DNA of 7,323 bases from Alphaproteobacteria bacterium (lineage in GTDB: Bacteria; Pseudomonadota; Alphaproteobacteria; ATCC43930; CGMCC-115725), in the NCBI GenBank assembly GCA_017353855.1, contig JAFMSA010000204.1, positions 1 to 7,323 of the forward strand, written 5' to 3'. A model generated the notes under the pieces. The model was not told the DNA's origin. It did no database searches and saw only the letters and a list, made by a program, of their open reading frames with translations. Position numbers and translations under genes: made by a program. Each line of letters begins with the position of its first letter. Position 1 is the stretch's first letter. Below are positions 1 to 6,363 of this stretch, piece by piece.

Positions 1-197
1 GCCACCCCGTTATAGGCGCGTTGCCCGATCGCTTCGACGTGGTAGCCGAGTGCCTTTACCTCCAGCATCGGAAAGTCGGCAGTCAGGCATTTCGTCTCCT
101 GCAGGCACACCACGTCCGGCCGCGCATCCTCGAGAAAGGCGAGCAGGTGCGCCAGCCGGGCCTTGACCGAATTGACGTTCCAGCTGGCGATCTTCAC
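1..197 (-). CDS. xthA: Exodeoxyribonuclease III, N-terminal part (gene runs off the left edge)
   Basis: This is the 5' end of an exonuclease III / AP endonuclease gene of the endonuclease-exonuclease-phosphatase family, which cleaves DNA at abasic sites in base-excision repair. About 65 residues are visible. The start reads VKIASWNVNSVKARL, the family's N-terminal strand, and carries Asn7. CLQETK follows at residues 31-36, so the metal-binding Glu is residue 34, the same number as in E. coli ExoIII. The ALGY and YNGV motifs at residues 49-52 and 62-65 also fit. The start is GTG at 197-195, because the protein aligns from its first residue and no better upstream codon exists. There is no strong ribosome binding site, but the erpA stop is only 18 nt upstream, which suggests co-transcription and translational coupling. 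The remaining ~195 residues usual for the family lie outside the window. Identity is secure; the symbol may be written xth or xthA. Confidence 0.93.
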   Translation of the reverse strand, partial: MKIASWNVNSVKARLAHLLAFLEDARPDVVCLQETKCLTADFPMLEVKALGYHVEAIGQRAYNGV

Positions 198-215
198 AAG
201 ATATCGAACGCGCGG

Positions 216-575
216 TTAGCCGATCGAGAAGGAGTTCCCGCAGCCGCACGAAGACGCGGCATTCGGGTTCTTGATCTGAAAGGAGGCGCCCATAAGATCC
301 TCGATGAAATCGACCTCGGCGCCGTTCAACAGACCGAGCGAGACATCGTCCACGACAACTCCCACGCCGCCTCGCTCAAACACGAAATCGTCCTCGTTGC
401 ACTGATCGTCGAACGAGAGCCCGTACTGAAAACCGGAGCAGCCGCCTCCCGTAACGGCAATTCGCAAATACGCGTGATCGGCGTTTTCCTGGGCCCTCAG
501 CACCGCGATCCGACGCGCCGCGCTTTCGGTCAGGCTGATCCGGCGCTCCTCAGCCTCCGCAAGGCTCTCGACCAT
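216..575 (-). CDS. erpA: Iron-sulfur cluster insertion protein ErpA (A-type carrier)
   Basis: This is an A-type Fe-S carrier of the IscA/ErpA/HesB family, which passes assembled clusters to apo-enzymes in the cytoplasm. The predicted protein is 119 residues, normal for the family. It carries the three invariant cysteines: one in GGGCSGF (residue 46) and two in the C-terminal CGCG (residues 110 and 112). Other family signatures are ISLTESAARRI near the N-terminus and the FIEDLMGASFQIKNPNA stretch before the last cysteines. The frame stays open up to an ATG-like codon at 644, but I chose ATG 575-573. Family similarity begins there, an AAGGGAG lies 11 nt upstream, and the best promoter would start transcription near 619, inside the longer version. 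xthA follows after 18 nt, a neighbour pair often seen in Alphaproteobacteria, which favours ErpA over SufA or IscA. No other isc or suf gene is in the window. Confidence 0.9.
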   Translation of the reverse strand: MVESLAEAEERRISLTESAARRIAVLRAQENADHAYLRIAVTGGGCSGFQYGLSFDDQCNEDDFVFERGGVGVVVDDVSLGLLNGAEVDFIEDLMGASFQIKNPNAASSCGCGNSFSIG

Positions 576-586
576 ATTGTCCAGCG

Positions 587-593
587 CTCCCTT
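587..593 (-). promoter_or_regulatory. Ribosome binding site of erpA
   Basis: AAGGGAG on the minus strand lies 11 nt before ATG 575. It supports the short erpA start over the longer open frame that begins at 644. Confidence 0.5.
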
Positions 594-616
594 ACTCGTC
601 AGCGGGTCCGTCACTT

Positions 617-634
617 GCTTACATTTATGTAAGC
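617..634. promoter_or_regulatory. Perfect 8-2-8 palindrome over the erpA -10, candidate operator
   Basis: GCTTACAT-TT-ATGTAAGC is a perfect inverted repeat of 8-bp arms with a 2-bp centre. It covers the putative -10 of erpA and lies 42 nt upstream of its ATG. Its size and symmetry suit a homodimeric repressor of the TetR, MarR or GntR type, or an Fe-S or iron sensor, given the target gene. It does not match, by eye, the Irr or RirA iron boxes known from Alphaproteobacteria. The regulator is not encoded in the window. Confidence 0.45.
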
Positions 635-654
635 GCGCGCGCAACGCTGGTCAA
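626..654 (-). promoter_or_regulatory. Putative sigma70-like promoter of erpA-xthA
   Basis: On the minus strand, TTGACC (654-649, one mismatch to the -35 consensus) is followed after exactly 17 nt by TACATA (631-626) as a weaker -10. Transcription would begin around 619, giving a leader of roughly 45 nt before ATG 575. The -10 sits inside the palindrome at 617-634, so the promoter could be blocked by a protein bound there. This is a consensus match by eye only. Confidence 0.5.
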
Positions 655-728
655 ATGTGCCCACACCAGCCGCTGCGCAAGGTAAGTGGCGGCAGCAAAG
701 CTCGCGTGAGGCCCGCCGCGATTTTTGC

Positions 729-741
729 ACCGGAATCCGGT
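729..741. promoter_or_regulatory. Perfect 6-1-6 palindrome upstream of the AceE-like gene
   Basis: ACCGGA-A-TCCGGT is a perfect inverted repeat in the leader or promoter of the plus-strand ThDP-enzyme gene, 28 nt before its ATG. It could be an operator or a small RNA hairpin. No convincing -35/-10 pair for this gene was found, so its role is open. Confidence 0.25.
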
Positions 742-758
742 AAGCTGTAGCGTGAAGC

Positions 759-763
759 GGGAG
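759..763 (+). promoter_or_regulatory. Ribosome binding site of the AceE-like gene
   Basis: GGGAG lies 6 nt before ATG 770. It favours this start over the in-frame TTG at 725, which has no such site. Confidence 0.55.
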
Positions 764-769
764 TTGAAG

Positions 770-3124
770 ATGCTGCAAGAAGGCGGGATCCGTCCGGAGC
801 AAGATGCCGAGCAACAAGATAAAATCGCCTGCCTGACGGCACTCGAGCGCAAGGTCCTGTGGCTCTCCACCTGGATGATCCACAACGCCAATCATCTCCG
901 CCCGAACCGGGACGGACTCAAAGTTGGCGGGCATCAGGCATCGAGCGCCTCGGTCGTGACGTTGATGACCGCGCTTTATTTCGATGTGCTGCGCCCGCAG
1001 GACCGCGTCGCGGTCAAGCCTCACGCGGCACCCGTCTTCCATGCCATACAGTACCTTCTCGGCCATCAGAGCCACGAGAAGCTGGAACGGTTCCGCGCCT
1101 TCGGCGGTGCTCAATCCTATCCCTCACGCACGAAAGATGGCGAAACCGTCGATTTTTCCACAGGTTCGGTCGGTCTCGGTGTGGGAATGACGCTGTTCGG
1201 CTCGATCGCACAGGATTACCTGCGCCTCAAGCAGCTGGTGCCGACCGATAAGCTGCCCGGGCGCATGATCGCACTCGCCGGGGATGCCGAACTCGACGAA
1301 GGCAACATCTTCGAGGCGCTGCTCGAGGGCTGGAAGCACGACGTTCGCAATCTGTGGTGGGTCATAGACTACAACCGGCAGAGCCTCGATGCCGTCGTCT
1401 CGGATCGGCTGTTCGGCCGCATCGACGCGATGTTCGAGATGATGGGCTGGCGCGTCGTCACCCTTAAATACGGCCGCTTGCTCGAGGCGGCCTTCGCCCG
1501 CCCGGACGGTCACCATCTGCGCGAGTGGATAGACGCTTGCCCGAACTCGCTCTACTCGGCGCTGGTCTATAAGGGCGGCGAAGGCTGGCGCGAGCATCTC
1601 CGCCGCGACCTCAATCGATATCCCGGGATCCGCGCGATCCTCGACGATCACGACGATCAGGCGCTGCAGCGCCTGATGACCAATCTCGCCGGCCACGACA
1701 TGCAATCGGTGCTCGAGGCTTTCCACGGTGTCGCCGATGATCGGCCGACCTGTTTTATTGCCTACACGGTCAAGGGCTTCGGGCTGCCCTTCGCCGGCCA
1801 TAAGGACAATCACGCCGGCTTGATGAATCCGGACCAAATGGCGGCGTTTCAGCGCAGCATGGGCATCGCCGAAGGCGCCGAGTGGGATTTGTTCGCCGGG
1901 CTCGACCGGCCGGCGGCGCAGCTCTCGGCTTTTCTCGACGGGGTGCCGCTCGCGCGCTCCGGCGGGCGCCAGCATGTCGCGGCCCAGGTTCCGCTGCCGC
2001 CGCGTTTGCCGACCCCCCGAAGCGCAAGGCTTTCGACGCAGGAAGCCTTCGGCAGAATACTGGGTGATATCGCCGCAACCGACACGCCTCTCGCCGAACG
2101 GATCGTGACGACCTCGCCCGACGTCACAGTCTCGACCAATCTCGGCCCCTGGGTTAATCGGCGCGGCATTTTCGACCGCTCCGAACGGGCCGATACGTTT
2201 CGCGAGGAGAAGGTCATCTCCGCGCAACGCTGGGCGATGTCGCCACAGGGGCAGCACATCGAACTCGGCATCGCCGAGAGCAACCTGTTTCTCCAGCTTG
2301 CCGCACTGGGTCTTGCCGGATCGCTCTTTGGCGCGCGGCTGCTGCCGATCGGCACGCTTTACGACCCGTTCATCAAGCGTGGGCTGGATGTACTGAACTA
2401 TGCCTGCTATCAGGATGCGCGGTTCATCCTGGTCGCGACTCCGGCAGGGATCACGCTAGCGCCCGAGGGTGGCGCGCATCAATCGATCGCAGAGCCGTTG
2501 ATCGGGCTCGCGCAGCCCGGTCTGGTCAGCTTCGAGCCGGCCTTTGCCGACGAACTGGCGATCCTGCTGGGCTGGGCCTTTGCGGAGATCCAGCGGGACG
2601 CCGGGGAATCGGTTTATTTCCGCCTGTCAACGCGGCCGATCGAGCAGCCACAGCGTGCGATCGCCAGGGATCTCGAAGAGGCAATCATCGCGGGCGGCTA
2701 TTGGCTGCGCGAACCGGAGAAAGGAGCGGAGCTGGCTATCGTCTATTGCGGGGCCGTCGCTCCCGAAGCTCTGGCCGCGCATCAGGCGCTGGCCGAAGAC
2801 ATTCCCGCAGCAGGGCTGCTTGCGATCACCTCGCCCGACCGGCTGCACCGCAATTGGTGCGCCGCCCGCGCCGGCGGCAAGACGAGCATTGCCGAACGCC
2901 TTCTAGCTGGGCTCCGCCCCGGCGCGGCGCTCGTCACGGTCGGCGATTTCCACCCGGCTACATTGTCATGGCTCGGCGCCGTTGCCGGCAACCCGATCGT
3001 GCCGCTCGGCGTCGACCGCTTTGGCCAATCCGGGGATATCCCGGACCTCTATCAAGCGTATCGCATCGGCGAAGACGCGATCCTCGATGGGGCTGCGCGC
3101 GCCTGCCTGCTCGCTCTCAGCTGA
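770..3124 (+). CDS. AceE/transketolase-family ThDP enzyme (orphan 2-oxo acid dehydrogenase E1-like)
   Basis: This 784-residue cytoplasmic ThDP enzyme has the single-chain layout of transketolase and of homodimeric pyruvate dehydrogenase E1 (AceE, usually near 890 residues). The N-terminal ThDP domain has GGHQASSASVVTL (53-65) and the cofactor motif GDAELDEGN (171-179), ending in DYNRQSLD (200-207). The last part resembles AceE's NCNLQRLDGPV more than transketolase's. The second domain has TSPDVTVSTNLG (448-459) and HIELGIAESN (496-505), where Glu503 is the expected residue that activates the cofactor. LAPEGGAHQSI (563-573) then recalls AceE's GEGLQHEDGHS. A transketolase-type C-terminal domain ends with VDRFGQSGD (748-756). 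It is about 100 residues shorter than AceE, and no lipoyl E2, E3 or lipoyl domain is visible, so it may not act in a classical complex. It is divergent from erpA and convergent with the di-iron-like gene. The family is clear; the substrate, whether a 2-oxo acid or a sugar phosphate, is not. Confidence 0.8.
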   Translation: MLQEGGIRPEQDAEQQDKIACLTALERKVLWLSTWMIHNANHLRPNRDGLKVGGHQASSASVVTLMTALYFDVLRPQDRVAVKPHAAPVFHAIQYLLGHQSHEKLERFRAFGGAQSYPSRTKDGETVDFSTGSVGLGVGMTLFGSIAQDYLRLKQLVPTDKLPGRMIALAGDAELDEGNIFEALLEGWKHDVRNLWWVIDYNRQSLDAVVSDRLFGRIDAMFEMMGWRVVTLKYGRLLEAAFARPDGHHLREWIDACPNSLYSALVYKGGEGWREHLRRDLNRYPGIRAILDDHDDQALQRLMTNLAGHDMQSVLEAFHGVADDRPTCFIAYTVKGFGLPFAGHKDNHAGLMNPDQMAAFQRSMGIAEGAEWDLFAGLDRPAAQLSAFLDGVPLARSGGRQHVAAQVPLPPRLPTPRSARLSTQEAFGRILGDIAATDTPLAERIVTTSPDVTVSTNLGPWVNRRGIFDRSERADTFREEKVISAQRWAMSPQGQHIELGIAESNLFLQLAALGLAGSLFGARLLPIGTLYDPFIKRGLDVLNYACYQDARFILVATPAGITLAPEGGAHQSIAEPLIGLAQPGLVSFEPAFADELAILLGWAFAEIQRDAGESVYFRLSTRPIEQPQRAIARDLEEAIIAGGYWLREPEKGAELAIVYCGAVAPEALAAHQALAEDIPAAGLLAITSPDRLHRNWCAARAGGKTSIAERLLAGLRPGAALVTVGDFHPATLSWLGAVAGNPIVPLGVDRFGQSGDIPDLYQAYRIGEDAILDGAARACLLALS
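3117..3124. other. Palindrome TCAGCTGA holding both convergent stop codons
   Basis: TCAGCTGA is its own reverse complement. Its last three bases are the TGA of the plus-strand AceE-like gene, and its first three are the TGA of the minus-strand gene. The two coding regions overlap by these 8 bp, and there is no room for a terminator between them. Confidence 0.95.
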
Positions 3125-3869
3125 TACCCGGCGGAAGGATCTCTTTCTCGCCAAGCACCTCCGAGCGGTAAAGCTCGGAAATCGAGGCCCAGCGCAGTTG
3201 GCAGATCTCCTCGGCCACCTGCTCGGCGCGCGCCTCCAGTTCGGCTGTGTGCAGGTGCCTGCCGCACAGCTCGATCTGCCGCCTGCTGTGTTCGACATCG
3301 GCAGCGTCGTGCTCGGTAAAGAACTCGATCTCCGGCGAATTGCCCGTGAATCCGTAGTGTTTTTGGAAGGCGGGCAGCAGGACCTCGCCGATGAGGCCGG
3401 GCATCTGGCCTTCCTGTGTCGTCTGCATCGCCAGGATCACGCCGACCGGCTCGGTGGCGGTCGTGTGGTACATGTAGAGCGAACGCGCCCACCAAGCCGG
3501 CGGCATTTTCGTGTTGCGGACCTCCTCATCGGTAAGGCCCGCGGCGCGGCAGAAGCGCAAGATCAGCTCGTTGTGGTCGTGCGGTTCGTGGCCAGGCTCC
3601 GGGATCGCCTTGAGGCCTTCCTCCTCGGCGATGTTCTCGGCAATCATCTTGCGCACTTCTTCGAAATAATAGCCCCGTGCATAGAGAAGCCCGAAGCTCG
3701 ACAGCGCCCGCGACACGAAGTGATAGTGCAGCGCCTGATAGCGGCCCAGCGCCTTCAATGGCAGTTTGCCTTCGCCAAAGGTGAGGAAGAAGGGATGCCG
3801 TTTGGTGTGCCACCGCTCGCGAATTGCCAATATCCGATCGGTGATCGGAAGATCGCCGTTGCGTGCCAT
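3117..3869 (-). CDS. TenA/PqqC-fold haem-oxygenase-like putative di-iron oxidase
   Basis: This 250-residue, probably all-helical protein belongs to the TENA/THI-4/PqqC and 'iron-containing redox enzyme' superfamily. The C-terminal helix FFTEHDAADVEHS places His187, Asp191 and His194 in the H-x3-D-x2-H pattern of haem-oxygenase-like di-iron enzymes such as CADD and UndA. The remaining ligands can be assigned to a Glu among residues 82-84 (NIAEEEG), His99 (HNEL, the usual HPEL position) and Glu140 (TATEPVG). All six expected ligands are therefore present. The TenA catalytic Cys near residue 135 is absent (His there), so thiamine salvage is unlikely, and PqqC itself lacks this metal site. Other members oxidise fatty acids or amino acids or make p-aminobenzoate; the substrate here cannot be told. 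ATG 3869 has GGAGGT 10 nt upstream. A DUF2283-like gene lies 34 nt upstream on the same strand, suggesting a two-gene operon. Confidence 0.75.
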   Translation of the reverse strand: MARNGDLPITDRILAIRERWHTKRHPFFLTFGEGKLPLKALGRYQALHYHFVSRALSSFGLLYARGYYFEEVRKMIAENIAEEEGLKAIPEPGHEPHDHNELILRFCRAAGLTDEEVRNTKMPPAWWARSLYMYHTTATEPVGVILAMQTTQEGQMPGLIGEVLLPAFQKHYGFTGNSPEIEFFTEHDAADVEHSRRQIELCGRHLHTAELEARAEQVAEEICQLRWASISELYRSEVLGEKEILPPGIS

Positions 3870-3903
3870 CGCTGTTGTTACCTCCCGTGACGAGATCTGT
3901 GCT

Positions 3904-4104
3904 TCAGCCTGCGCCTTTTAGCGAATTGCGGTTTACGGCAACTTCGACCCACGATAGATCGGCGTCGGGAAACCGCTGTCGAACAGGCATTTCGAAGCCG
4001 ACTACCCCGATGTCGGCATCCAAATCAAGGATAATGCCGTTGCCGGCCCTCGATTCGACAATTTCGTCGAACCAGACGGAGAGCGCACCTTTATCCGCTG
4101 TCAT
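3904..4104 (-). CDS. Small DUF2283-like protein
   Basis: This gene encodes a predicted 66-residue protein of unknown function. The stretch from ALSVWFDE through IVESRAGNGIILDLDADIG to VVGFEM (about residues 7-38) follows the DUF2283 pattern: an AL-hydrophobic strand, VxES, a glycine turn, then I(I/L)LDxDxD and VVGxE. DUF2283 proteins are small beta-rich proteins found throughout bacteria, with no established activity. The N-terminus is a few residues shorter than usual, and a C-terminal tail of about 28 residues (RFPDADLSWVEVAVN and beyond) is not part of the motif. I chose ATG 4104-4102 because the motif starts just after it and GGAGGG lies 11 nt upstream. The frame remains open to 4152, where the residues look like read-through. 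It ends 34 nt before the di-iron-like gene, so the two are probably co-transcribed. The coding call is likely but not certain because of the small size. Confidence 0.55.
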   Translation of the reverse strand: MTADKGALSVWFDEIVESRAGNGIILDLDADIGVVGFEMPVRQRFPDADLSWVEVAVNRNSLKGAG

Positions 4105-4690
4105 CCTGATGGCATCCCTCCGATGCCTTGCCGTCGTGCGGCGGTCGAACAAGCCACCCCGCCTTCCGTTCCGTTCCGTCCGTGTCCGCGGGCGGAAACG
4201 CTGCCGCTCAGGACAGGGAGCAACGGTTCCTTCCGGCTGATGCCGGTGATTTCCTGATTTCTCTGCGCATGCCGGCGACGCGGTCCCACAAGCCGGGTTG
4301 GCGGTGCCTGCGGAGAGGCCGCAGCGTCAAACCAAGACCGACAAACGAACACGTAGGAAACCGGCCGCGGCCCCCGTCAGGGCCGGAAACCTTTGGCCAG
4401 AACGCGCGGGCGTCCTGGCGGCATCGAGGCCGCTTGGCGATGCGTTGCCAGTACCCCCCGGTTTGACAACGCACGGCAATGTCACCCAAGGGCACACGTC
4501 GCTCGGGGGCGCGAAGCACGAAGCGCGCCCCGTGCTGCGGCCCCACCCCGACGCTGGCGATTCGCCCGGAATGGGGCACCGGCCGGCTCCGGTAGGATCG
4601 GCTTATCTGCCGCAAGGGTACGCCATCCGGGTCGTCGGAAGAAGAGGAGGCCGCCCGCACCCGCCCCTGGGCAGCCTCGACGGTTGCCGC
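4105..4690. other. Intergenic stretch without a convincing gene
   Basis: About 590 bp lie between the lyase stop and the DUF2283-like start. Open frames exist on both strands, the longest encoding about 150 residues at 4208-4660 minus. Their products are rich in Arg, Pro and Ser, lack recognisable motifs and look like random GC-rich translation. Visible structure is limited to short GC-rich inverted repeats (4308-4324; 4361-4366 with 4381-4386) and three tandem TTCCG units at 4164-4178. None has the T-tract of an intrinsic terminator. It may be decayed coding sequence or simply spacer. The promoter of the DUF2283/di-iron pair should lie here, but I cannot point to it. Confidence 0.5.
4308..4324. 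repeat. Short perfect hairpin in the intergenic region
   Basis: CTGCGG and CCGCAG form a 6-bp stem around the loop AGAGG. There is no T-run on either side, so it is not a typical Rho-independent terminator. In DNA this GC-rich it may be chance. Confidence 0.25.
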
Positions 4691-6337
4691 TCAGGTCTCG
4701 CGGCTGGAGAAGCGCACGGTTGTCGCGCGGGCGCGGTAGTCGGTCCTGACGTTGACAAAGCCGACCATGCCCTCTTCGACCTTGCGCCAGGCGCGCTGCA
4801 AGGCCGGACGGATCTCTTCCGGCTCTTCGACATATTCGGCGTAGCAGCCGAGCGCCTCGGCCATCTTGTCGTAGCGCGTGTAGCCGAGATCGCGGCCCGG
4901 CTTGTTACGTTCGGGATCGGCGGTCCAACCGCCGTTGAGGCTGATCACGCACAAGAGCGGCAATTTGTGCCGCACCGCGGTGTCGAGCTCCATCGCGTTC
5001 TGGCCGAACGAGCCGTCGCCGTGCAGGCAGATCACCTGCGCTCCGGGCTTGGCGGCCTTGGCGCCGACCGCAAACGGCAATCCCACGCCCATCGTGCCGA
5101 ACGGCCCGGAATTGAGCCGGTGGCCGGGGACAAAAGTCGGGATCGACTGGCGGCCGTAATTGAGGATCTCCTGTCCGTCAACCGACAGGATCGCCTCGCG
5201 CTGCATGAAGTTCTTGATCTCCTCGCAGAGCCTCAATGGATGGATGTCGCCGTCGGTCGGGTAATTGCCACCCGCGCGGAGGCGCTTTCGCCCCTCGCCG
5301 TCGGCCAGCTTCTGGCGCCACGGCTGGAAGCGCTCCGCGACGCGCGCATCGGCCGCCTCGCACAACTGCTGCAACACCGACTTGCAGTCGCCGACAACGG
5401 GCAGGTCGATGTTGCGCGCCGACAGACCCATCTCCTCGGGATCGATGTCGATGCGCGCGACTCTTGCGGCGGCGCTGAAGCGCGGCGGTTGGGCGTGGCC
5501 GATCACATAGTTCGTGCGGGTGCCGAGGATGATGATCAGGTCCGCCTCGCGGAACGCGTCGTTGCGCATCGTCAGGTAGGAATAGGGGTGATCGTCGGGG
5601 ATCACCCCGCGTCCCTGCGGGGTCGTGTAGAACGGGATTCCCGCCTTCTCGACGAACGCCTTCATCTCGTCCCAGGCGTGCGACCACAAGACGCCGCTGC
5701 CGGAGACGATGATCGGCTGGCGCGCCCGGTTGATCGCATCGACGAGCGCGTTTAACGCCTTCGGTTCGGCATAGGGGCGCGCGTTGATGATCGGCCGGCC
5801 CAGGTAGCTCCAGTCGACTTGCGCCTCGTCGACCGTCATGTACAGCACATCGCCGGGGAAATCGAGATAGACCGGCCCGGGCTTGCCGTTGAGCGCTTTC
5901 TGGAACGCGAAGTTCACCTGCTGCGGCAGACGCTTCAGGTTGTGGACGCGGTCGGCGTATTTGACGCAGCCCTCGAGTGCCTTGACCTGGTCGATCTCCT
6001 GAAAGACCTGGCGGCCGAACTGGCTGATCGGGCTCGACCCGCCCAGGGCCACGACCGGGCAGCAATCGATCAGCGCGTTGCCGAGGCCAGTGCTGAAATT
6101 CAACGTCGCCGGGCCGCTCGCCGCCATGCACACACCCGGCCCCTGCGTCACGCGCGAATAGCCCTGCGCCATGTAGGCCGCACCTTGCTCGTGACGCGTG
6201 TCGATCAGGCGGATGCCTTCTTTGATGCACGCCGTCTCGGCGTCGAGCATCGGCCCGCCCATGATGAAGAAGATGTCCCTGACGCCCTGCGCCTTCAGGC
6301 ACCGGGCAAGGATGTCGTTACCGGTCATCTCCGCCAT
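4691..6337 (-). CDS. 2-Hydroxyacyl-CoA lyase / oxalyl-CoA decarboxylase-family ThDP enzyme
   Basis: This 548-residue ThDP enzyme has the three-domain acetolactate-synthase layout. The pyrimidine domain carries DTRHEQGAAYMAQGYSR with the catalytic Glu50, ASGPATLN (73-80) and GKPGPVYLDFPGD (151-163). The central domain includes ARVARIDIDP (291-300). The cofactor domain has GDGSFGQNAMELDTAVRH (440-457) and ends in SLNGGW (466-471), the GDG-x26-N motif. The N-terminal IMGGPML (25-31) and the tail RARATTVRFS (535-544) resemble bacterial 2-hydroxyacyl-CoA lyases more than classical oxalyl-CoA decarboxylase, whose loop reads GDSAFGFS. Lyases of this type split 2-hydroxyacyl-CoA into formyl-CoA and an aldehyde or ketone. 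Start ATG 6337 has GAGGAG 8 nt upstream; a second ATG at 6328 is possible. A class III CoA-transferase lies upstream on the same strand, as expected for either function. Family is sure; lyase versus decarboxylase is about two to one. Confidence 0.8.
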   Translation of the reverse strand: MAEMTGNDILARCLKAQGVRDIFFIMGGPMLDAETACIKEGIRLIDTRHEQGAAYMAQGYSRVTQGPGVCMAASGPATLNFSTGLGNALIDCCPVVALGGSSPISQFGRQVFQEIDQVKALEGCVKYADRVHNLKRLPQQVNFAFQKALNGKPGPVYLDFPGDVLYMTVDEAQVDWSYLGRPIINARPYAEPKALNALVDAINRARQPIIVSGSGVLWSHAWDEMKAFVEKAGIPFYTTPQGRGVIPDDHPYSYLTMRNDAFREADLIIILGTRTNYVIGHAQPPRFSAAARVARIDIDPEEMGLSARNIDLPVVGDCKSVLQQLCEAADARVAERFQPWRQKLADGEGRKRLRAGGNYPTDGDIHPLRLCEEIKNFMQREAILSVDGQEILNYGRQSIPTFVPGHRLNSGPFGTMGVGLPFAVGAKAAKPGAQVICLHGDGSFGQNAMELDTAVRHKLPLLCVISLNGGWTADPERNKPGRDLGYTRYDKMAEALGCYAEYVEEPEEIRPALQRAWRKVEEGMVGFVNVRTDYRARATTVRFSSRET

Positions 6338-6345
6338 CTCAGTGT

Positions 6346-6351
6346 CTCCTC
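6346..6351 (-). promoter_or_regulatory. Ribosome binding site of the lyase gene
   Basis: GAGGAG lies 8 nt before ATG 6337. It picks this start over the longer frame that continues to 6460, which would translate the REP-like palindrome, and over ATG 6328. Confidence 0.65.
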
Positions 6352-6363
6352 TCTCGGTTACTC

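Noticed and set aside
576..644. An upstream start at 644 that would lengthen ErpA by 23 residues.
   Set aside because: The extra residues do not fit the family, and the putative promoter and palindrome lie inside them.
725..769. TTG start at 725 for the AceE-like gene.
   Set aside because: ATG 770 has GGGAG at 6 nt, while TTG 725 has no such site and the added residues look non-conserved.
1124..2257. A 377-codon minus-strand open frame inside the AceE-like gene.
   Set aside because: It is the antisense shadow of the conserved ThDP enzyme and has no recognisable domain.
3117..3869. TenA thiaminase II / thiamine salvage role for the TenA-fold protein beside two ThDP enzymes.
   Set aside because: The catalytic Cys expected near residue 135 is absent, and the metal-ligand pattern points to a di-iron enzyme instead.
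2982..3890. A 302-codon plus-strand open frame opposite the di-iron-like gene.
   Set aside because: It covers the conserved minus-strand gene, which has good metal-ligand motifs and a ribosome binding site; the plus frame shows neither.
4361..4386. CCGGCC...GGCCGG inverted repeat as a possible terminator.
   Set aside because: There is no T-tract on either strand, and several alternative pairings are possible in this GC-rich stretch.
4463..4468. A perfect TTGACA -35 box on the plus strand.
   Set aside because: No -10 lies 16-18 nt downstream, and no plus-strand gene follows.
4208..4660. A 150-codon minus-strand open frame in the intergenic gap.
   Set aside because: Low-complexity Arg/Ser/Pro composition, no motif and no ribosome binding site. 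It could be decayed sequence but cannot be supported as a gene.
4298..5755. A 485-codon plus-strand open frame opposite the lyase gene.
   Set aside because: Most of it is antisense to a clearly conserved ThDP enzyme. Its product is Arg/Ala/Val-rich and without motifs, as expected for third-position shadows in GC-rich DNA.
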